A stretch of 64,000 bases of DNA, taken from positions 3,061,290 through 3,125,289 of the forward strand of contig NZ_LR732707.1 of the NCBI RefSeq assembly GCF_902506555.1. The letters are read 5' to 3'. Position 1 is the first letter of the stretch; each line of letters starts with the position of its first letter. Below are positions 43,637 to 52,770 of this stretch, in pieces. Origin of the DNA: Sphingorhabdus sp. 109. Lineage in GTDB: Bacteria > Pseudomonadota > Alphaproteobacteria > Sphingomonadales > Sphingomonadaceae. A program made the translations under genes and the position numbers. The notes under the pieces were generated by a model. The model had not been told where the DNA came from and did not search any database. It worked only from the letters and a program-made list of their open reading frames with translations.

Positions 43637-45060
43637 TGGCGGAGCAGCATCCGGACATCATTGTCCATTTCGCTGTCTTCGCCGCGCAATTGCTCGACCA
43701 GCTTCACAGCATGGATGACCGTGCTGTGGTCGCGGCCGCCGAATTTGCGTCCGATTTCCGGATAGCTGCGCGGTGTCATCACCTTGGCCAGATACATTGC
43801 AACCTGGCGCGGCCGGGCCACCGCGCGGGCGCGGCGCTTGGATGACATTTCGTTGCGGTCAAGCCGGTAATATTCGCAAACCGTGCGCTGAATTTCGTCA
43901 ATCGTGATCCGGCGGCGGCAGGCGCTCAATATGTCCGACAATTGCTCTTCGGCCAGTTCGCGGGTGATCTCGCGTCCGGTCAGCTGTGCATAAGCGAGCA
44001 ACTTGTTGAGTCCGCCTTCCAGTTCGCGCAGATTGCGGCTGATTGTACGGGCAAGAAAATCGACGACCTCTTCCGATACATTCTGGTGCGGCATGCTCGC
44101 GAGACGATGCTCGAGAATGTCGCGCCGCAGTTCGAGGCCGGCAGACTGGATGTCCGCGACCAACCCCATGGACAGCCGCGACAAGAGGCGCTGGTCGACG
44201 CCATCGAGCGCCTGCGGCGGACGGTCTGCGGCAACCACCACCCGCTTGCCCTGACTGATAAGCGAATCGACCGTGTGGAGAAATTCTTCCTGCGTCGAAT
44301 TCTTGCCGACGATGAACTGGATGTCATCGATCATCAGCAGATCCGCTTCGCGCAGCGATGCCTTGAATTCCATGCCCTCGTTGCGGCGCATCGCGGAAAC
44401 AAATTCGATCATGAACCGTTCGGCGGACATATAGATGATCGTCGAAGAGGGGAATTCTTCGCGAAATGCATGGCCGATGGCGTGCATCAGATGAGTCTTG
44501 CCCTGACCGGTGGAGGACTGGAGATAGAGCGGACTGAACAGCGGTTTTTCGGCAGCGGCTGTGCGTTGAGCGGCGTTAAGCGCGAGAATATTCGAGTGAC
44601 CGGCGATAAACTGGTCGAAGGTCATCCGCGGGTCGAGGTCCAACCGGAACTTGCTTTCGGAAACAGCCTTGCGGCTCGCCGGTGCCGCAGTGCCATTGAG
44701 CGGGGAGACGCGGGCGATTTTTGCAGAGCCTGACTGTGCCTGGAACACCAGATCGGTGACCGCCGGATGATGGGCTTTCCATGCCAGCAGCAACCGCTCG
44801 GCATAGCGGTCCCGCACCCAGGTGGCCGCAAATTCCGAAGGGAGTTCCAAATGCAACGATCCGTTACCCGAATCAAACAGAGCGAGCGTGATCGGCTTGA
44901 TCCACTGGCCGAAAATCTGCGCGCCCAGATCGCGGCGCAAACCGCTGCATATCTTGCGCCAGCTGGCTTCCAGATCACCAGAAATCACAGTCTCATCCGC
45001 AACAGCGGCGTCAACCGACAGTCCGCTATCCCGGCCTTCTATATTCTTACTCACTAGCAT
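43624..45060 (-). CDS. dnaA: chromosomal replication initiator DnaA
   Basis: 478 residues from ATG at 45060. Domain I is at the N-terminus (WRKICSGLRRDLGAQIFGQW). The AAA+ domain has Walker A in SSTGQGKTHLMHAIG and Walker B LLMIDDIQFI. Domain IV has the DnaA-box-binding helix GGRDHSTVIHAVKLVEQL. The Walker A loop has STGQGKT where most have GVGLGKT. An alternative start is GTG at 45054, which has a better-spaced GGGGG. A 16-base palindrome and a single DnaA box lie upstream. Confidence 0.97.
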   Translation of the reverse strand: MLVSKNIEGRDSGLSVDAAVADETVISGDLEASWRKICSGLRRDLGAQIFGQWIKPITLALFDSGNGSLHLELPSEFAATWVRDRYAERLLLAWKAHHPAVTDLVFQAQSGSAKIARVSPLNGTAAPASRKAVSESKFRLDLDPRMTFDQFIAGHSNILALNAAQRTAAAEKPLFSPLYLQSSTGQGKTHLMHAIGHAFREEFPSSTIIYMSAERFMIEFVSAMRRNEGMEFKASLREADLLMIDDIQFIVGKNSTQEEFLHTVDSLISQGKRVVVAADRPPQALDGVDQRLLSRLSMGLVADIQSAGLELRRDILEHRLASMPHQNVSEEVVDFLARTISRNLRELEGGLNKLLAYAQLTGREITRELAEEQLSDILSACRRRITIDEIQRTVCEYYRLDRNEMSSKRRARAVARPRQVAMYLAKVMTPRSYPEIGRKFGGRDHSTVIHAVKLVEQLRGEDSEMDNDVRMLLRQLES

Positions 45061-45181
45061 CCCCCGACAACATCCCCGTTTGGCGCGCGATCCCGACGCC
45101 GATACTTGACCGCAGATCCAGAATTCAGCAGCCTTCAATTTCCCCAGCCATGGGAATCAATCGAGCACAAATGTGCGTTGC

Positions 45182-45197
45182 TGAAAACGCGTTTTCA
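45182..45197. promoter_or_regulatory. 16-base perfect palindrome upstream of dnaA
   Basis: TGAAAACGCGTTTTCA is fully self-complementary with no spacer. It lies 122 bases upstream of the dnaA ATG, suitable for a dimeric regulator. No family consensus is recognised. Confidence 0.5.
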
Positions 45198-45391
45198 ACG
45201 ATGATCTCTATTTTCCAATTAGGCTTTGATATGGCGATTGCAGCCATCAGCCGAGCCTTCTTAGTAAGCCCCTCTGCATGAGTCGATCAAGGGCGCTCCT
45301 GTAAAAAAAATGAAATATAACGATTGACAGCGGCAAGCCGTGGATTTTGCTAAAAATCTTTTTAACACACTGATATATATAAGTTATATGC

Positions 45392-45400
45392 TGTGGATAA
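45392..45400 (-). promoter_or_regulatory. DnaA box
   Basis: TGTGGATAA is the exact reverse complement of the DnaA box TTATCCACA. It follows an AT-rich stretch (ATATATAAGTTATATG). It lies between dnaA and tRNA-Val, so it may serve dnaA autoregulation. Only one exact box was found by eye. Confidence 0.6.
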
Positions 45401-45594
45401 GGATGTATAACTTGCGAATCGCGGAGTCAGCTAGGGTTCTGGTTAATGACGAAATGATCATGGCAAGCCGGCATGGAAAATCTGTTCCGGAGCATCTTGT
45501 TTGCCAAGCCCTGCAATTGGGCTTGCCAAAGGCGTCGGGATTTGGCAATGGCGCTCGCCTGACCTCGACGATGCTGATAGGCATCCTGTCATGG

Positions 45595-45670
<76 letters not shown>

Positions 45671-45717
45671 TCATCCCGATAGAAGCCGGTGATGGTTCGC
45701 TCGTGCGATTCACGTTA

Positions 45718-46389
45718 TCAAAAGTTCAATATTGCGACAACGAAGCCTAGCGTCAGCGCAACTGCAACGATCGCTGGCACAAGCCGCGGCCGGTTTTCCG
45801 GTAACGTCTGCTCTGGAAAGTCAGCGCGCAACCGGTAGCCGGTGATCATCGGTCCAACGAGAGTTGCTTTGAACAGAAAATGATAGACCGCAACCGCAGA
45901 GATATGAAGTCCGATCAGAATCGCCAGCAGATTGAAATTGAACTCGTGGATTTCCGCCAGCTGCCTTCCGGTATCGAAGGATATCAGAATGGCGAGGGGC
46001 CCCGATTCAAGTCCATCGACATCTACGGCGAACAATCCGGTCGCGATCTGGGTGGCGAGGGCCGTCAGCAGCGCAAAGACGCCGAGCACAGCAAGCGGGC
46101 TGTGGCCAAAGCTTGGGTTATATTTCCGGGTCCGCAAATGCGCGAGATAAGATTTTAGCGACCCCAGCCTGCGAATCATAGGCAAGAAGCGTGCTGTCCA
46201 AGTTCCGACCAGCCCCCAAATCAGACGAAAGAGGACCAGAGCGAACATGGTCAGGCCCAGACTTCTGTGCCAGTCCATATGGCCCTCTTCCGCGGTCCAC
46301 CAGAGCAGGGGCACGAGAATCACCATCAGCCAGTGGACAAGCCGGATGGCCACATCCCAGACCAGAATGCGCGGCATATCCACTGTCAT
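45718..46389 (-). CDS. cytochrome b561-type membrane protein
   Basis: 223 residues with about five membrane helices. Histidines for haem b are placed in IRLVHWLM, in MDWHRSLGL and in LIGLHISAVAVYHFLF, as in the Ni/Fe-hydrogenase-type b561 family. It passes electrons between quinol and a periplasmic carrier. It starts six bases after the cytochrome c' stop, so both form an operon. ATG at 46377 is another start. Confidence 0.9.
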   Translation of the reverse strand: MTVDMPRILVWDVAIRLVHWLMVILVPLLWWTAEEGHMDWHRSLGLTMFALVLFRLIWGLVGTWTARFLPMIRRLGSLKSYLAHLRTRKYNPSFGHSPLAVLGVFALLTALATQIATGLFAVDVDGLESGPLAILISFDTGRQLAEIHEFNFNLLAILIGLHISAVAVYHFLFKATLVGPMITGYRLRADFPEQTLPENRPRLVPAIVAVALTLGFVVAILNF

Positions 46390-46395
46390 CGCGGG

Positions 46396-46911
46396 CTAGT
46401 CGTCCAACCGATATTTGTCGTGGCAGGCTTTACACGTGCCACCCGTTGTCTTGAAAGCGGCGGCCACTGCCTCGACATCGCCACCCTGTGCGGCCGTTTC
46501 CAGTTTCGCGGCTGCGTCCTGCATCGCCACTACCTTGCTGTCGAAATCATCCTTATCTTCCCAGATGATCGGAAGCGCTTCCGTTTCCACGCCCGAGTCG
46601 GGCCCGGTTCCTTCGGGAAACCAATCAATCATGTTCGCTGCTTCCGTCGGTACGGCTGCAGCGGCGGCCTGAATCTGTGCAAGATCAGGGCTGCTCGCCC
46701 GCAACTGATCGCTGATGGTTTTGAAGGCCTTGCCTATTTTCTTGAGTTGCGCTTGTCGCGTCTCGATCTGTTCCTTCACGGTAAGGCCATTGGCAAGCTC
46801 AACGTCGGAAGTGTCGGACACCGGACCCGTGTCCGCATTCTGGCTACAGGCTGACAGTAGCGCCAGTCCGGCGATTGCGGGCAGTATCATATGGGTTTTG
46901 CGAGGCTTCAT
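46396..46911 (-). CDS. cytochrome c' (class II c-type), lipoprotein
   Basis: 171 residues. The lipobox LLSAC at about 17-21 follows a signal peptide. The mature part is helical, and the haem motif CKACH is near the C-terminus, as in cytochrome c'/c556. Start at 46911 with AAAGGAG ahead; a longer frame to 47175 reads the opposite strand of the tlpA region. It is paired with a b561 gene, which suggests an electron-transfer unit. Some c' proteins bind NO. Confidence 0.9.
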   Translation of the reverse strand: MKPRKTHMILPAIAGLALLSACSQNADTGPVSDTSDVELANGLTVKEQIETRQAQLKKIGKAFKTISDQLRASSPDLAQIQAAAAAVPTEAANMIDWFPEGTGPDSGVETEALPIIWEDKDDFDSKVVAMQDAAAKLETAAQGGDVEAVAAAFKTTGGTCKACHDKYRLDD

Positions 46912-47041
46912 TAGGTTCTCCTTTAGGCAGTGGTGTCGAAGAATAACGGCGTTCGGTGTAAATACAATCAGTTCTACGTTGCAGGTGCCGCCAACGCCTT
47001 GATTCGCTGGTTCACCAAATAGCGCTTGCGGGGGCGAGCAA

Positions 47042-47629
47042 TCAGTTTTCCGCCAGAGTTTCTTCCAGCAAGGCGGCGGCCTTGGCGCCATCCCAATCCA
47101 TTGCCCCAATGACTCGCCAGACTTCCTTGCCTTGCGCGTCGTAGAGAACGGTGGTCGGCATGACGCCAGAGCCAAAACCGAAACTCAGGCCATTTTCCGG
47201 ATCGATATAGGGTTCAAGCTCCGTAAAATTCCGGTCTTCGAAAAACGGGAGGACCTTTTCCCTGCCCTGAATGTCTTGCGACACCACCAGTAGCTTGAGC
47301 CGCGATTTTTCGCGAGCCGCCAGATTGTCCAGCATGGGCATCTCCACTATGCACGGTCCGCACCAGGTCGCCCAGATGTTTACCAGCAACGGTTGGCCGA
47401 TGAAGTCGCTCAGTTGCACGGTGCTTCCGTCGGGAGCCTGAAAAGGGGTGTCGATCATGGCTGTACCCCGCCGGGAGATATCCAGCTTCCCGACCATAGT
47501 CTTGCCGCTTTCGCCAGGCTCGCCTGATTCCCCGCTTTTGCTGTCAGCAAATTCTTGCCCCGGTCCGTTCGATTCTCTATCGCAGGCCGCTAAGTTAATC
47601 AGCAAAAGCATGAACAGGACGGTTCGCAT
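47042..47629 (-). CDS. TlpA-type thiol-disulfide oxidoreductase, lipoprotein
   Basis: 195 residues. The start at 47629 gives [19 protein letters not shown] with a lipobox LAAC. The linker after it is Gly/Glu/Ser-rich. The thioredoxin fold has WATWCGPC and the cis-proline region [10 protein letters not shown]. It probably reduces periplasmic disulfides, for example for cytochrome c assembly. An alternative start is 47659. It is divergent from argH, with the two starts nearly overlapping. The cytochrome c' gene lies downstream. Confidence 0.9.
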   Translation of the reverse strand: MRTVLFMLLLINLAACDRESNGPGQEFADSKSGESGEPGESGKTMVGKLDISRRGTAMIDTPFQAPDGSTVQLSDFIGQPLLVNIWATWCGPCIVEMPMLDNLAAREKSRLKLLVVSQDIQGREKVLPFFEDRNFTELEPYIDPENGLSFGFGSGVMPTTVLYDAQGKEVWRVIGAMDWDGAKAAALLEETLAEN

Positions 47630-47657
47630 CACAAAAGGCACAAAAAATTCCAATATC

Positions 47658-49034
47658 ATGTGGGGTGGCAGGTTTGCCGATGGCCCTTCCTCAATCATGC
47701 GCGAGATAAACGCGTCCATCCCGTTCGACAAGAAATTATGGCGGCACGATATCCGCGCAAGTCTGGCGCATGTTGCGATGCTGGCGGAACAAGGCATCGT
47801 CGAAGCCGATGACGCGACCCAGATCATCAACGGCCTGAACCAGATTGCTCAGGAATATGAAAAAGACGGGGTGCCCGAGAATCTCGATCTCGAAGATATT
47901 CATATGCACGTGGAAGCGCGGCTGGCGGAAATTATCGGTCCGGTGGCGGGCCGGCTGCACACGGCGCGTTCCCGCAACGATCAGGTCGCGACCGATTTCC
48001 GCCTTTGGGTCCGCGAAGCCATGGATATGGTCGATGACGCGCTGGGAAGTCTGCAAAAGGCTCTGGTGGATCGCGCCGAAGAACATGCGGACATGATCAT
48101 GCCCGGCTTCACCCATTTGCAATCGGCCCAGCCGGTCAGTCTTGGCCATCATATGATGGCCTATTACGAAATGATCCGGCGGGACCGTTCCCGGTTTGCC
48201 GATGCGCGGAAGCGGATGAATGAATCGCCGCTTGGGGCGGCAGCGCTGGCGGGAACCGGCTTCCCGATTGATCGCGAGAAAACGGCGGCGATGCTGGCTT
48301 TCGATCATCCGACCGGCAACAGCCTCGATTCGGTGTCCGACCGGGATTTCGCACTCGATTATCTGATGGCGGCAACCCAGTGCAGCCTGCACCTATCTCG
48401 GCTGGCGGAAGAATTCGTCATCTGGGCGAGCCAGCCGTTCGGTTTCGTCAAACTGCCGGACAGTTTTTCGACCGGCTCCTCGATCATGCCGCAGAAACGC
48501 AATCCCGATGCGGCCGAACTGGTTCGCGGCCATTGTGGACGGATTGCCGGTGCGATGAATGCGCTAGTGATCACGATGAAGGGTCTGCCGCTTGCTTATT
48601 CGAAAGATATGCAGGACGACAAGCCACCGGTGTTTGAAGCGCATGATTTGCTCGGCCTGTCGATCGCCGCGATGACGGGAATGGTCGCCGAAGTGGAATT
48701 CAGCGGGAGCCGGATGCGTGCTCTGGCCGAATCCGGCTTCTCGACTGCAACCGATTTTGCCGACTGGCTGGTCCGCGAAGCCAAATTGCCGTTTCGCGAA
48801 GCGCATCATGTTACCGGTGCCGTGGTTTCGCTGGCAGAAGAGCAAGGCTGCGGCCTCGCCGATCTTTCGCTCGAGCAATTTCAGGCCATCGACGACCGGA
48901 TCCATGCAGGCGTTTTCAACGTGCTGAGCGTTGATGCTTCCGTGGCCAGCCGATCCAGCTATGGTGGCACGGCGCCGGATCAAGTAAGGCTGCAGGTTGC
49001 AAAGGCCAGAGAAACACTGGGCCCGGAGAGCTGA
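47658..49034 (+). CDS. argH: argininosuccinate lyase
   Basis: 458 residues. It starts [11 protein letters not shown], the usual ArgH beginning. The family signature [12 protein letters not shown] holds the mobile loop with catalytic serine; [16 protein letters not shown] is the second conserved block. It forms arginine and fumarate from argininosuccinate. An upstream in-frame ATG at 47610 would add 16 residues. It is followed by a small lipoprotein gene and lysA. Confidence 0.97.
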   Translation: MWGGRFADGPSSIMREINASIPFDKKLWRHDIRASLAHVAMLAEQGIVEADDATQIINGLNQIAQEYEKDGVPENLDLEDIHMHVEARLAEIIGPVAGRLHTARSRNDQVATDFRLWVREAMDMVDDALGSLQKALVDRAEEHADMIMPGFTHLQSAQPVSLGHHMMAYYEMIRRDRSRFADARKRMNESPLGAAALAGTGFPIDREKTAAMLAFDHPTGNSLDSVSDRDFALDYLMAATQCSLHLSRLAEEFVIWASQPFGFVKLPDSFSTGSSIMPQKRNPDAAELVRGHCGRIAGAMNALVITMKGLPLAYSKDMQDDKPPVFEAHDLLGLSIAAMTGMVAEVEFSGSRMRALAESGFSTATDFADWLVREAKLPFREAHHVTGAVVSLAEEQGCGLADLSLEQFQAIDDRIHAGVFNVLSVDASVASRSSYGGTAPDQVRLQVAKARETLGPES

Positions 49035-49035
49035 A

Positions 49036-49287
49036 ATGAGCAAAATTCGTTCGATTCTGTTGCTGGCGGGAGCGGCCGTGATTCTGACTGCCTGCGGTAA
49101 TCGCGGCGCATTGCAACCGGCCAAGGGCGAAACCCTGCCTCCTCCGGTCTATGGTGAAATGGAAACGCCCAGCGGCGAGGACCTGCTGGTACCATCGAGC
49201 CAGGCGATGCCGGAACGGAGCGACGAATTGTTACGGCGGTCGGAAAAACGGCAGGATGACGAATTCGATCTGCCGCCACCTGGCTAA
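49036..49287 (+). CDS. lptM: LptM-like small lipoprotein
   Basis: 83 residues, starting one base after the argH stop. The signal peptide ends at lipobox LTAC followed by GNRGALQPA, the short CGxxGxL signature of LptM/YifL proteins. These assist assembly of the LPS translocon LptDE. A proline-rich acidic tail follows. In E. coli the homologue lies beside dapF; here it sits between argH and lysA, a place seen in Alphaproteobacteria. The assignment rests on signature and context. Confidence 0.8.
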   Translation: MSKIRSILLLAGAAVILTACGNRGALQPAKGETLPPPVYGEMETPSGEDLLVPSSQAMPERSDELLRRSEKRQDDEFDLPPPG

Positions 49288-49318
49288 CTTTCCCCCCAAT
49301 ATTTGAAAGTATTATCAA

Positions 49319-50578
49319 TTGGACCATTTTCAGCTCAAGAATGGCGTTGTGCACGCGGAAGATATTCCGTTGCCGAAAATTGCCGAGGAAGTCGGCACCC
49401 CTGTCTATGTCTATTCGCGTGCAACGCTTGAACGGCACGCGCGCGTGTTTCGTGAAGGGTTGAAAGACGCGGGCAAAATCCATCTCGCTTTTGCCGTGAA
49501 AGCCAACCCCAATCTTGCCGTCCTTCGTATTCTTGCCAATCAGGGCTATGGCGGGGACGTGGTGTCCGGCGGGGAAATGCAGCGGGCGCTGGCCGCTGGC
49601 ATGAAGGCAGAGGATATCGTTTTCTCCGGTGTTGGAAAGAGCCGCGAAGAGCTGACTCTGGGCTTGGACAAGGGCATTGGCCAATTCAATCTGGAATCGG
49701 AAGAGGAAGGCGTGATGCTCGCGGAAATCGCGGCTGCCCGCGGGGAGAAGGCCTCGGCAACGCTGCGCGTGAACCCCGATGTCGATGCCGGCACCCATGC
49801 TAAGATCTCGACCGGCAAGAAAGAGAATAAATTCGGAGTCGGGATCGACGTCGCGCCGGATATCTACGCGCGTCTGTCCAGGCTCGAAGGGCTGAACCTG
49901 CGCGGTGTTGCCGTGCATATCGGCAGCCAGTTGCAGAGCCTCGACCCGCTAGAAAAATGCTATACCAGAATAGGCGAACTGGTTGAGCAGTTGCGGGCTG
50001 CCGGTCACACCATCTCCCATGTCGACTTAGGCGGTGGCTTGGGCGTGCCTTACAAGCCGGAAGACAATCCGCCGAGCCCGGCGGAATATGGCGCCATGGT
50101 CGCGCGGGTTACCCGGCATTGGGATGTCACCCTGATGTTCGAGCCGGGCCGGGTGATTGCCGGGAACAGCGGCATCATGATCACCAGGGTCATCCGGATA
50201 AAACCGGGTGTGGATAGCGATTTTGTCATTGTTGACGCAGCGATGAATGATCTGATGCGGCCTGCGATCTATGACGCCTGGCATGATTTTGCAGCGGTGG
50301 AGCCCCGCGGTGAAACGATGGTGGCATCGATCGTCGGGCCGATTTGCGAAAGCAGTGATATTTTTGCCAAGGAACGCACGGTAGATCGCGTCGAAACCGG
50401 CGATCTCGGAATATTCCGGACGGCTGGTGCTTATGGTGCAACCATGGCCAATACTTATAACAGCCGGCCGCTGGTGCCGGAAGTTTTGGTTGATGGCAAC
50501 CGCTATGCCGTGGTCGCCGAGCGGATCGAACCGGCGACCATCATGGCAGCGGAGCACGTGCCCGACTGGCTGAAATGA
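49319..50578 (+). CDS. lysA: diaminopimelate decarboxylase
   Basis: 419 residues; PLP enzyme forming lysine. The PLP lysine is in HLAFAVKANPNLAVL, with VHIGSQL, HVDLGGGLGVPY and the EPGR phosphate motif following; CESSD is near the end. The start at 49319 is TTG, with MDHFQLKNG as expected for family N-termini; the ribosome site is weak. It is 31 bases past the lptM-like gene. Confidence 0.96.
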   Translation: MDHFQLKNGVVHAEDIPLPKIAEEVGTPVYVYSRATLERHARVFREGLKDAGKIHLAFAVKANPNLAVLRILANQGYGGDVVSGGEMQRALAAGMKAEDIVFSGVGKSREELTLGLDKGIGQFNLESEEEGVMLAEIAAARGEKASATLRVNPDVDAGTHAKISTGKKENKFGVGIDVAPDIYARLSRLEGLNLRGVAVHIGSQLQSLDPLEKCYTRIGELVEQLRAAGHTISHVDLGGGLGVPYKPEDNPPSPAEYGAMVARVTRHWDVTLMFEPGRVIAGNSGIMITRVIRIKPGVDSDFVIVDAAMNDLMRPAIYDAWHDFAAVEPRGETMVASIVGPICESSDIFAKERTVDRVETGDLGIFRTAGAYGATMANTYNSRPLVPEVLVDGNRYAVVAERIEPATIMAAEHVPDWLK

Positions 50579-50623
50579 ACCCCGCATCCGCTAACGGCGG
50601 ATCGGCTTACATAGGTGAATGCG

Positions 50624-51400
50624 ATGAACCAGTTGCCTATTTTCGTCAATTTAGAGGGTCGCAAGATCCTTCTCCTCGGTAGCGGGGAAATGGCCGATGC
50701 AAAACGGCGTCTCTATCAACGCGCCGGCGCGACGATCACCGACGATGAAAATGCCGACGGGCTGGTGCTCGCGGTGGTTGCACTGGAAGATGATGACGAA
50801 GCGATCGCAGCAGTAGCGCGTCTGAAAGCCAGAGGTTTGCTGGTCAACGCGGTCGACCGGTCGGCGCTTTGCGATTATACCACGCCGGCGATCATCGATC
50901 GTGATCCGGTGCTGTTGGCGCTAGGCACGGGCGGTGCATCGGCGGGACTGGCCAAGGCGCTGCGGCAACGGCTGGAGCAACTGCTACCGGCCAGTCTGGG
51001 GACTCTGGCAAATGGCTTGCTGGCGCAGCGGGAACGGATCCAGCAAAGGTGGCCGGAGGCCAGCGCGCGACGCAAGGCGATAGACGCCGTTCTCGATCCG
51101 GGCGGTCGACTTGACGCGCTGGTCGAGCATGATCTGGAAGAATTGGAAGCATGGCTGGACCAGCCGCATGGCGAGGCGCGCTCGCAAGTCATCGATCTGG
51201 AATTGGCAAGTATCGATCCCGATGATCTTACCCTGCGCCAGGCGCGCTGGCTGGGGCAGGCCGACCAGATTTTTGCAAGTGCGGATGTGCCGGAGGCTGT
51301 ACTCGACCGTGCACGGGCAGATGCCGGGCGTTTCGCCCTGACATTGTGGGACGAAACGCCTATAGGGGGGCTGACCTTGCGGATACGGATGAAAAGATGA
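50624..51400 (+). CDS. precorrin-2 dehydrogenase-type protein (CysG N-terminal domain) with SUMT vestige
   Basis: 258 residues from ATG at 50624 (GTG at 50615 also possible). The N-terminal NAD-binding part (NLEGRKILLLGSGEMADAKR) and the dimer region (about 115-180) match the siroheme synthase dehydrogenase/ferrochelatase domain. The end (about 205-245: DPDDLTLRQARWLGQADQIF, then a VLDRARADAG stretch) resembles the first 40 residues of the methyltransferase SUMT domain, but its catalytic remainder is missing. Function could be siroheme synthesis, with methylation supplied elsewhere. Confidence 0.8.
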   Translation: MNQLPIFVNLEGRKILLLGSGEMADAKRRLYQRAGATITDDENADGLVLAVVALEDDDEAIAAVARLKARGLLVNAVDRSALCDYTTPAIIDRDPVLLALGTGGASAGLAKALRQRLEQLLPASLGTLANGLLAQRERIQQRWPEASARRKAIDAVLDPGGRLDALVEHDLEELEAWLDQPHGEARSQVIDLELASIDPDDLTLRQARWLGQADQIFASADVPEAVLDRARADAGRFALTLWDETPIGGLTLRIRMKR

Positions 51401-51870
51401 ACGGAATTTCCGAAATCGCCAATGCCAATATCGTAACGGTGCTTCAAACCGCTCTGGCTCCTGCATTCTTGCTGGTTGGTATCGGAGCCATGCTGAACCT
51501 GTTTGCCGGCCGTCTGGCGCGGATCATCGACCGGTCGCGCGATCTGCAGGAACTGTTCAAGTCGACAGCCGGGAAAGAGCACCAGCTTGTCGTTGCCGAA
51601 CTGGGCGATCTGCAGGTGCGGCTCAGGGTCGTCAACAGCGCCATTTTCCTGAGCGTTGTCAGCGCGATCACGGCCTGCGCGCTGATCGGCATATTGTTTG
51701 TCATGGAGCTAACCGGGATTGATCTGTCGCTGGCGATCGCGAGTGCCTTTGTCGTTGCGATCAGTCTGCTTTCCATGGCTCTCGTCCAGTTTCTGCGGGA
51801 AGTGCGGATCGGGGTCCGCGACTTCATGATCCGCGAGGAATATCTCGAGAGAGCGGATAACGGGCAATGA
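51397..51870 (+). CDS. DUF2721 family membrane protein
   Basis: 157 residues. The ATG overlaps the previous stop codon (ATGA), so translation is coupled. Three hydrophobic helices are seen (FLLVGIGAMLNLFAG, FLSVVSAITACALIGILFVM, and one near 120). The RLARIIDRSRDLQEL loop and the pattern fit DUF2721. No biochemical role is known. Confidence 0.88.
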   Translation: MNGISEIANANIVTVLQTALAPAFLLVGIGAMLNLFAGRLARIIDRSRDLQELFKSTAGKEHQLVVAELGDLQVRLRVVNSAIFLSVVSAITACALIGILFVMELTGIDLSLAIASAFVVAISLLSMALVQFLREVRIGVRDFMIREEYLERADNGQ

Positions 51871-51872
51871 AA

Positions 51873-51906
51873 AGAGGCTGCCGATCCCTTCGGACCAACA
51901 GCCTCT
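51873..51906 (-). terminator. rho-independent terminator on minus strand
   Basis: AGAGGCTG (51873-51880) and CAGCCTCT (51899-51906) form an 8-base stem. On the minus strand it is followed by TTTC, so it ends the small transcript from 52058. It also lies just after the DUF2721 stop and may act on both strands. Confidence 0.7.
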
Positions 51907-51953
51907 GAACATGGGTCAGCGGTAGGAAGTGCCGCTGCCGGGTTGCCTGACCG

Positions 51954-52058
51954 CTAGATCAGATTGGCCCCCCGAACGGATTTTTCCGACCCCTGTGCTG
52001 AACCATGAGACATCGGACCACCTCCTTTCGCTTGTGAATGAAATACGAACTGTTGCAT
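51954..52058 (-). CDS. very small gene (34 or 19 codons) with extended Shine-Dalgarno
   Basis: A minus-strand frame from ATG at 52058 (GGAG eight bases ahead) encodes 34 residues. A second ATG at 52013 in the same frame (MSHGSAQGSEKSVRGANLI, 19 residues) is preceded at 52015-52028 by AAAGGAGGTGGTCC. This is complementary over 14 bases to the 16S 3' tail with one G-U pair. A terminator stem with a T-run follows at 51906-51873. So a complete short transcription unit is visible. The product has no known domain, and the RNA itself may be the active agent. Confidence 0.55.
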   Translation of the reverse strand: MQQFVFHSQAKGGGPMSHGSAQGSEKSVRGANLI

Positions 52059-52174
52059 TGAAACTTCTCCGCTGTTCGACGCTGTAAATGTGAATCAACG
52101 CCGGTTTCCGAACAAGTCTTGAATTAATTTATTTTGCTGTCACAATTGCGCGTTCCGGCCTGACGCCGAGCCGT

Positions 52175-52720
52175 TCAGCGGCGACAATCCTCGACAACAC
52201 GACTGAATTGCGGCCATGCCGGGACTGCGATAGACTTGAGACCCGTGGTTTCTATGGCAAAGCGCCCACGGCTATAGGCGATGCGGTCCAGCATGATATC
52301 GCCGGGCGATATCGATATTGCAGCATAAGGCGGCGTTCCCCCGCTACTCTTGGCGGGATAGGATTGCAGGCCGGCGCTCGCGCGCAACACCATTTTGGCA
52401 CCATTGCCCACTGCTCCAGCGCGGGACAGGAATATTTGCCCGCGCGGTCGATCGCAACGGATCATCACGGTCGCAGGCTCGTCGGTTGCCCCGAATAATG
52501 CCAGTGATCCGCGCTCGTCTTTCCGATAGACCCAGTCGCCCGTGGTGATTGGCCAGTCTGTCCATTTGCCCTGAGGCTGCGCCGGAGGCTGGGGCGCCGC
52601 AGGGTTTGAGACAGGCTTCACCGGCTCTGGCGCCGGTGCTGGTTCCGGCGGTGCGGAAGAACAGGCCGCCAGTGTCAGCACAGCGATTGAAAAACTAAGC
52701 GGGGATGAAATGATTCTCAT
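52175..52720 (-). CDS. lipoprotein of unknown function
   Basis: 181 residues. The lipobox LTLAAC ends at residue 20; a proline-rich linker (PAPEPVKPVSNPAAPQPPA) follows. The mature domain is beta-like (ITTGDWVYRKDERGSLALFG, then VMIRCDRPRGQIFLSRAG) with two cysteines. No family is assigned. It is divergent from tlyA, 50 bases away. Confidence 0.75.
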   Translation of the reverse strand: MRIISSPLSFSIAVLTLAACSSAPPEPAPAPEPVKPVSNPAAPQPPAQPQGKWTDWPITTGDWVYRKDERGSLALFGATDEPATVMIRCDRPRGQIFLSRAGAVGNGAKMVLRASAGLQSYPAKSSGGTPPYAAISISPGDIMLDRIAYSRGRFAIETTGLKSIAVPAWPQFSRVVEDCRR

Positions 52721-52770
52721 GACAAAGGAATATGGCCAAAAGCATGACGCTAGGCTAGTCCTGATTTCCC

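Larger units (their letters stand above)
45061..45594. other. dnaA upstream region
   Basis: 534 bases between dnaA and tRNA-Val, with no gene seen. It contains an exact 16-base palindrome at 45182-45197, an AT-rich stretch (45305-45400) and one exact DnaA box (45392-45400). This is more than a plain promoter but lacks the box cluster of an origin. Confidence 0.55.

Noticed and set aside
45061-45594. Replication origin beside dnaA
   Set aside because: Only one exact DnaA box was found by eye, and no cluster or repeat AT-rich 13-mers. The region is kept as regulatory.
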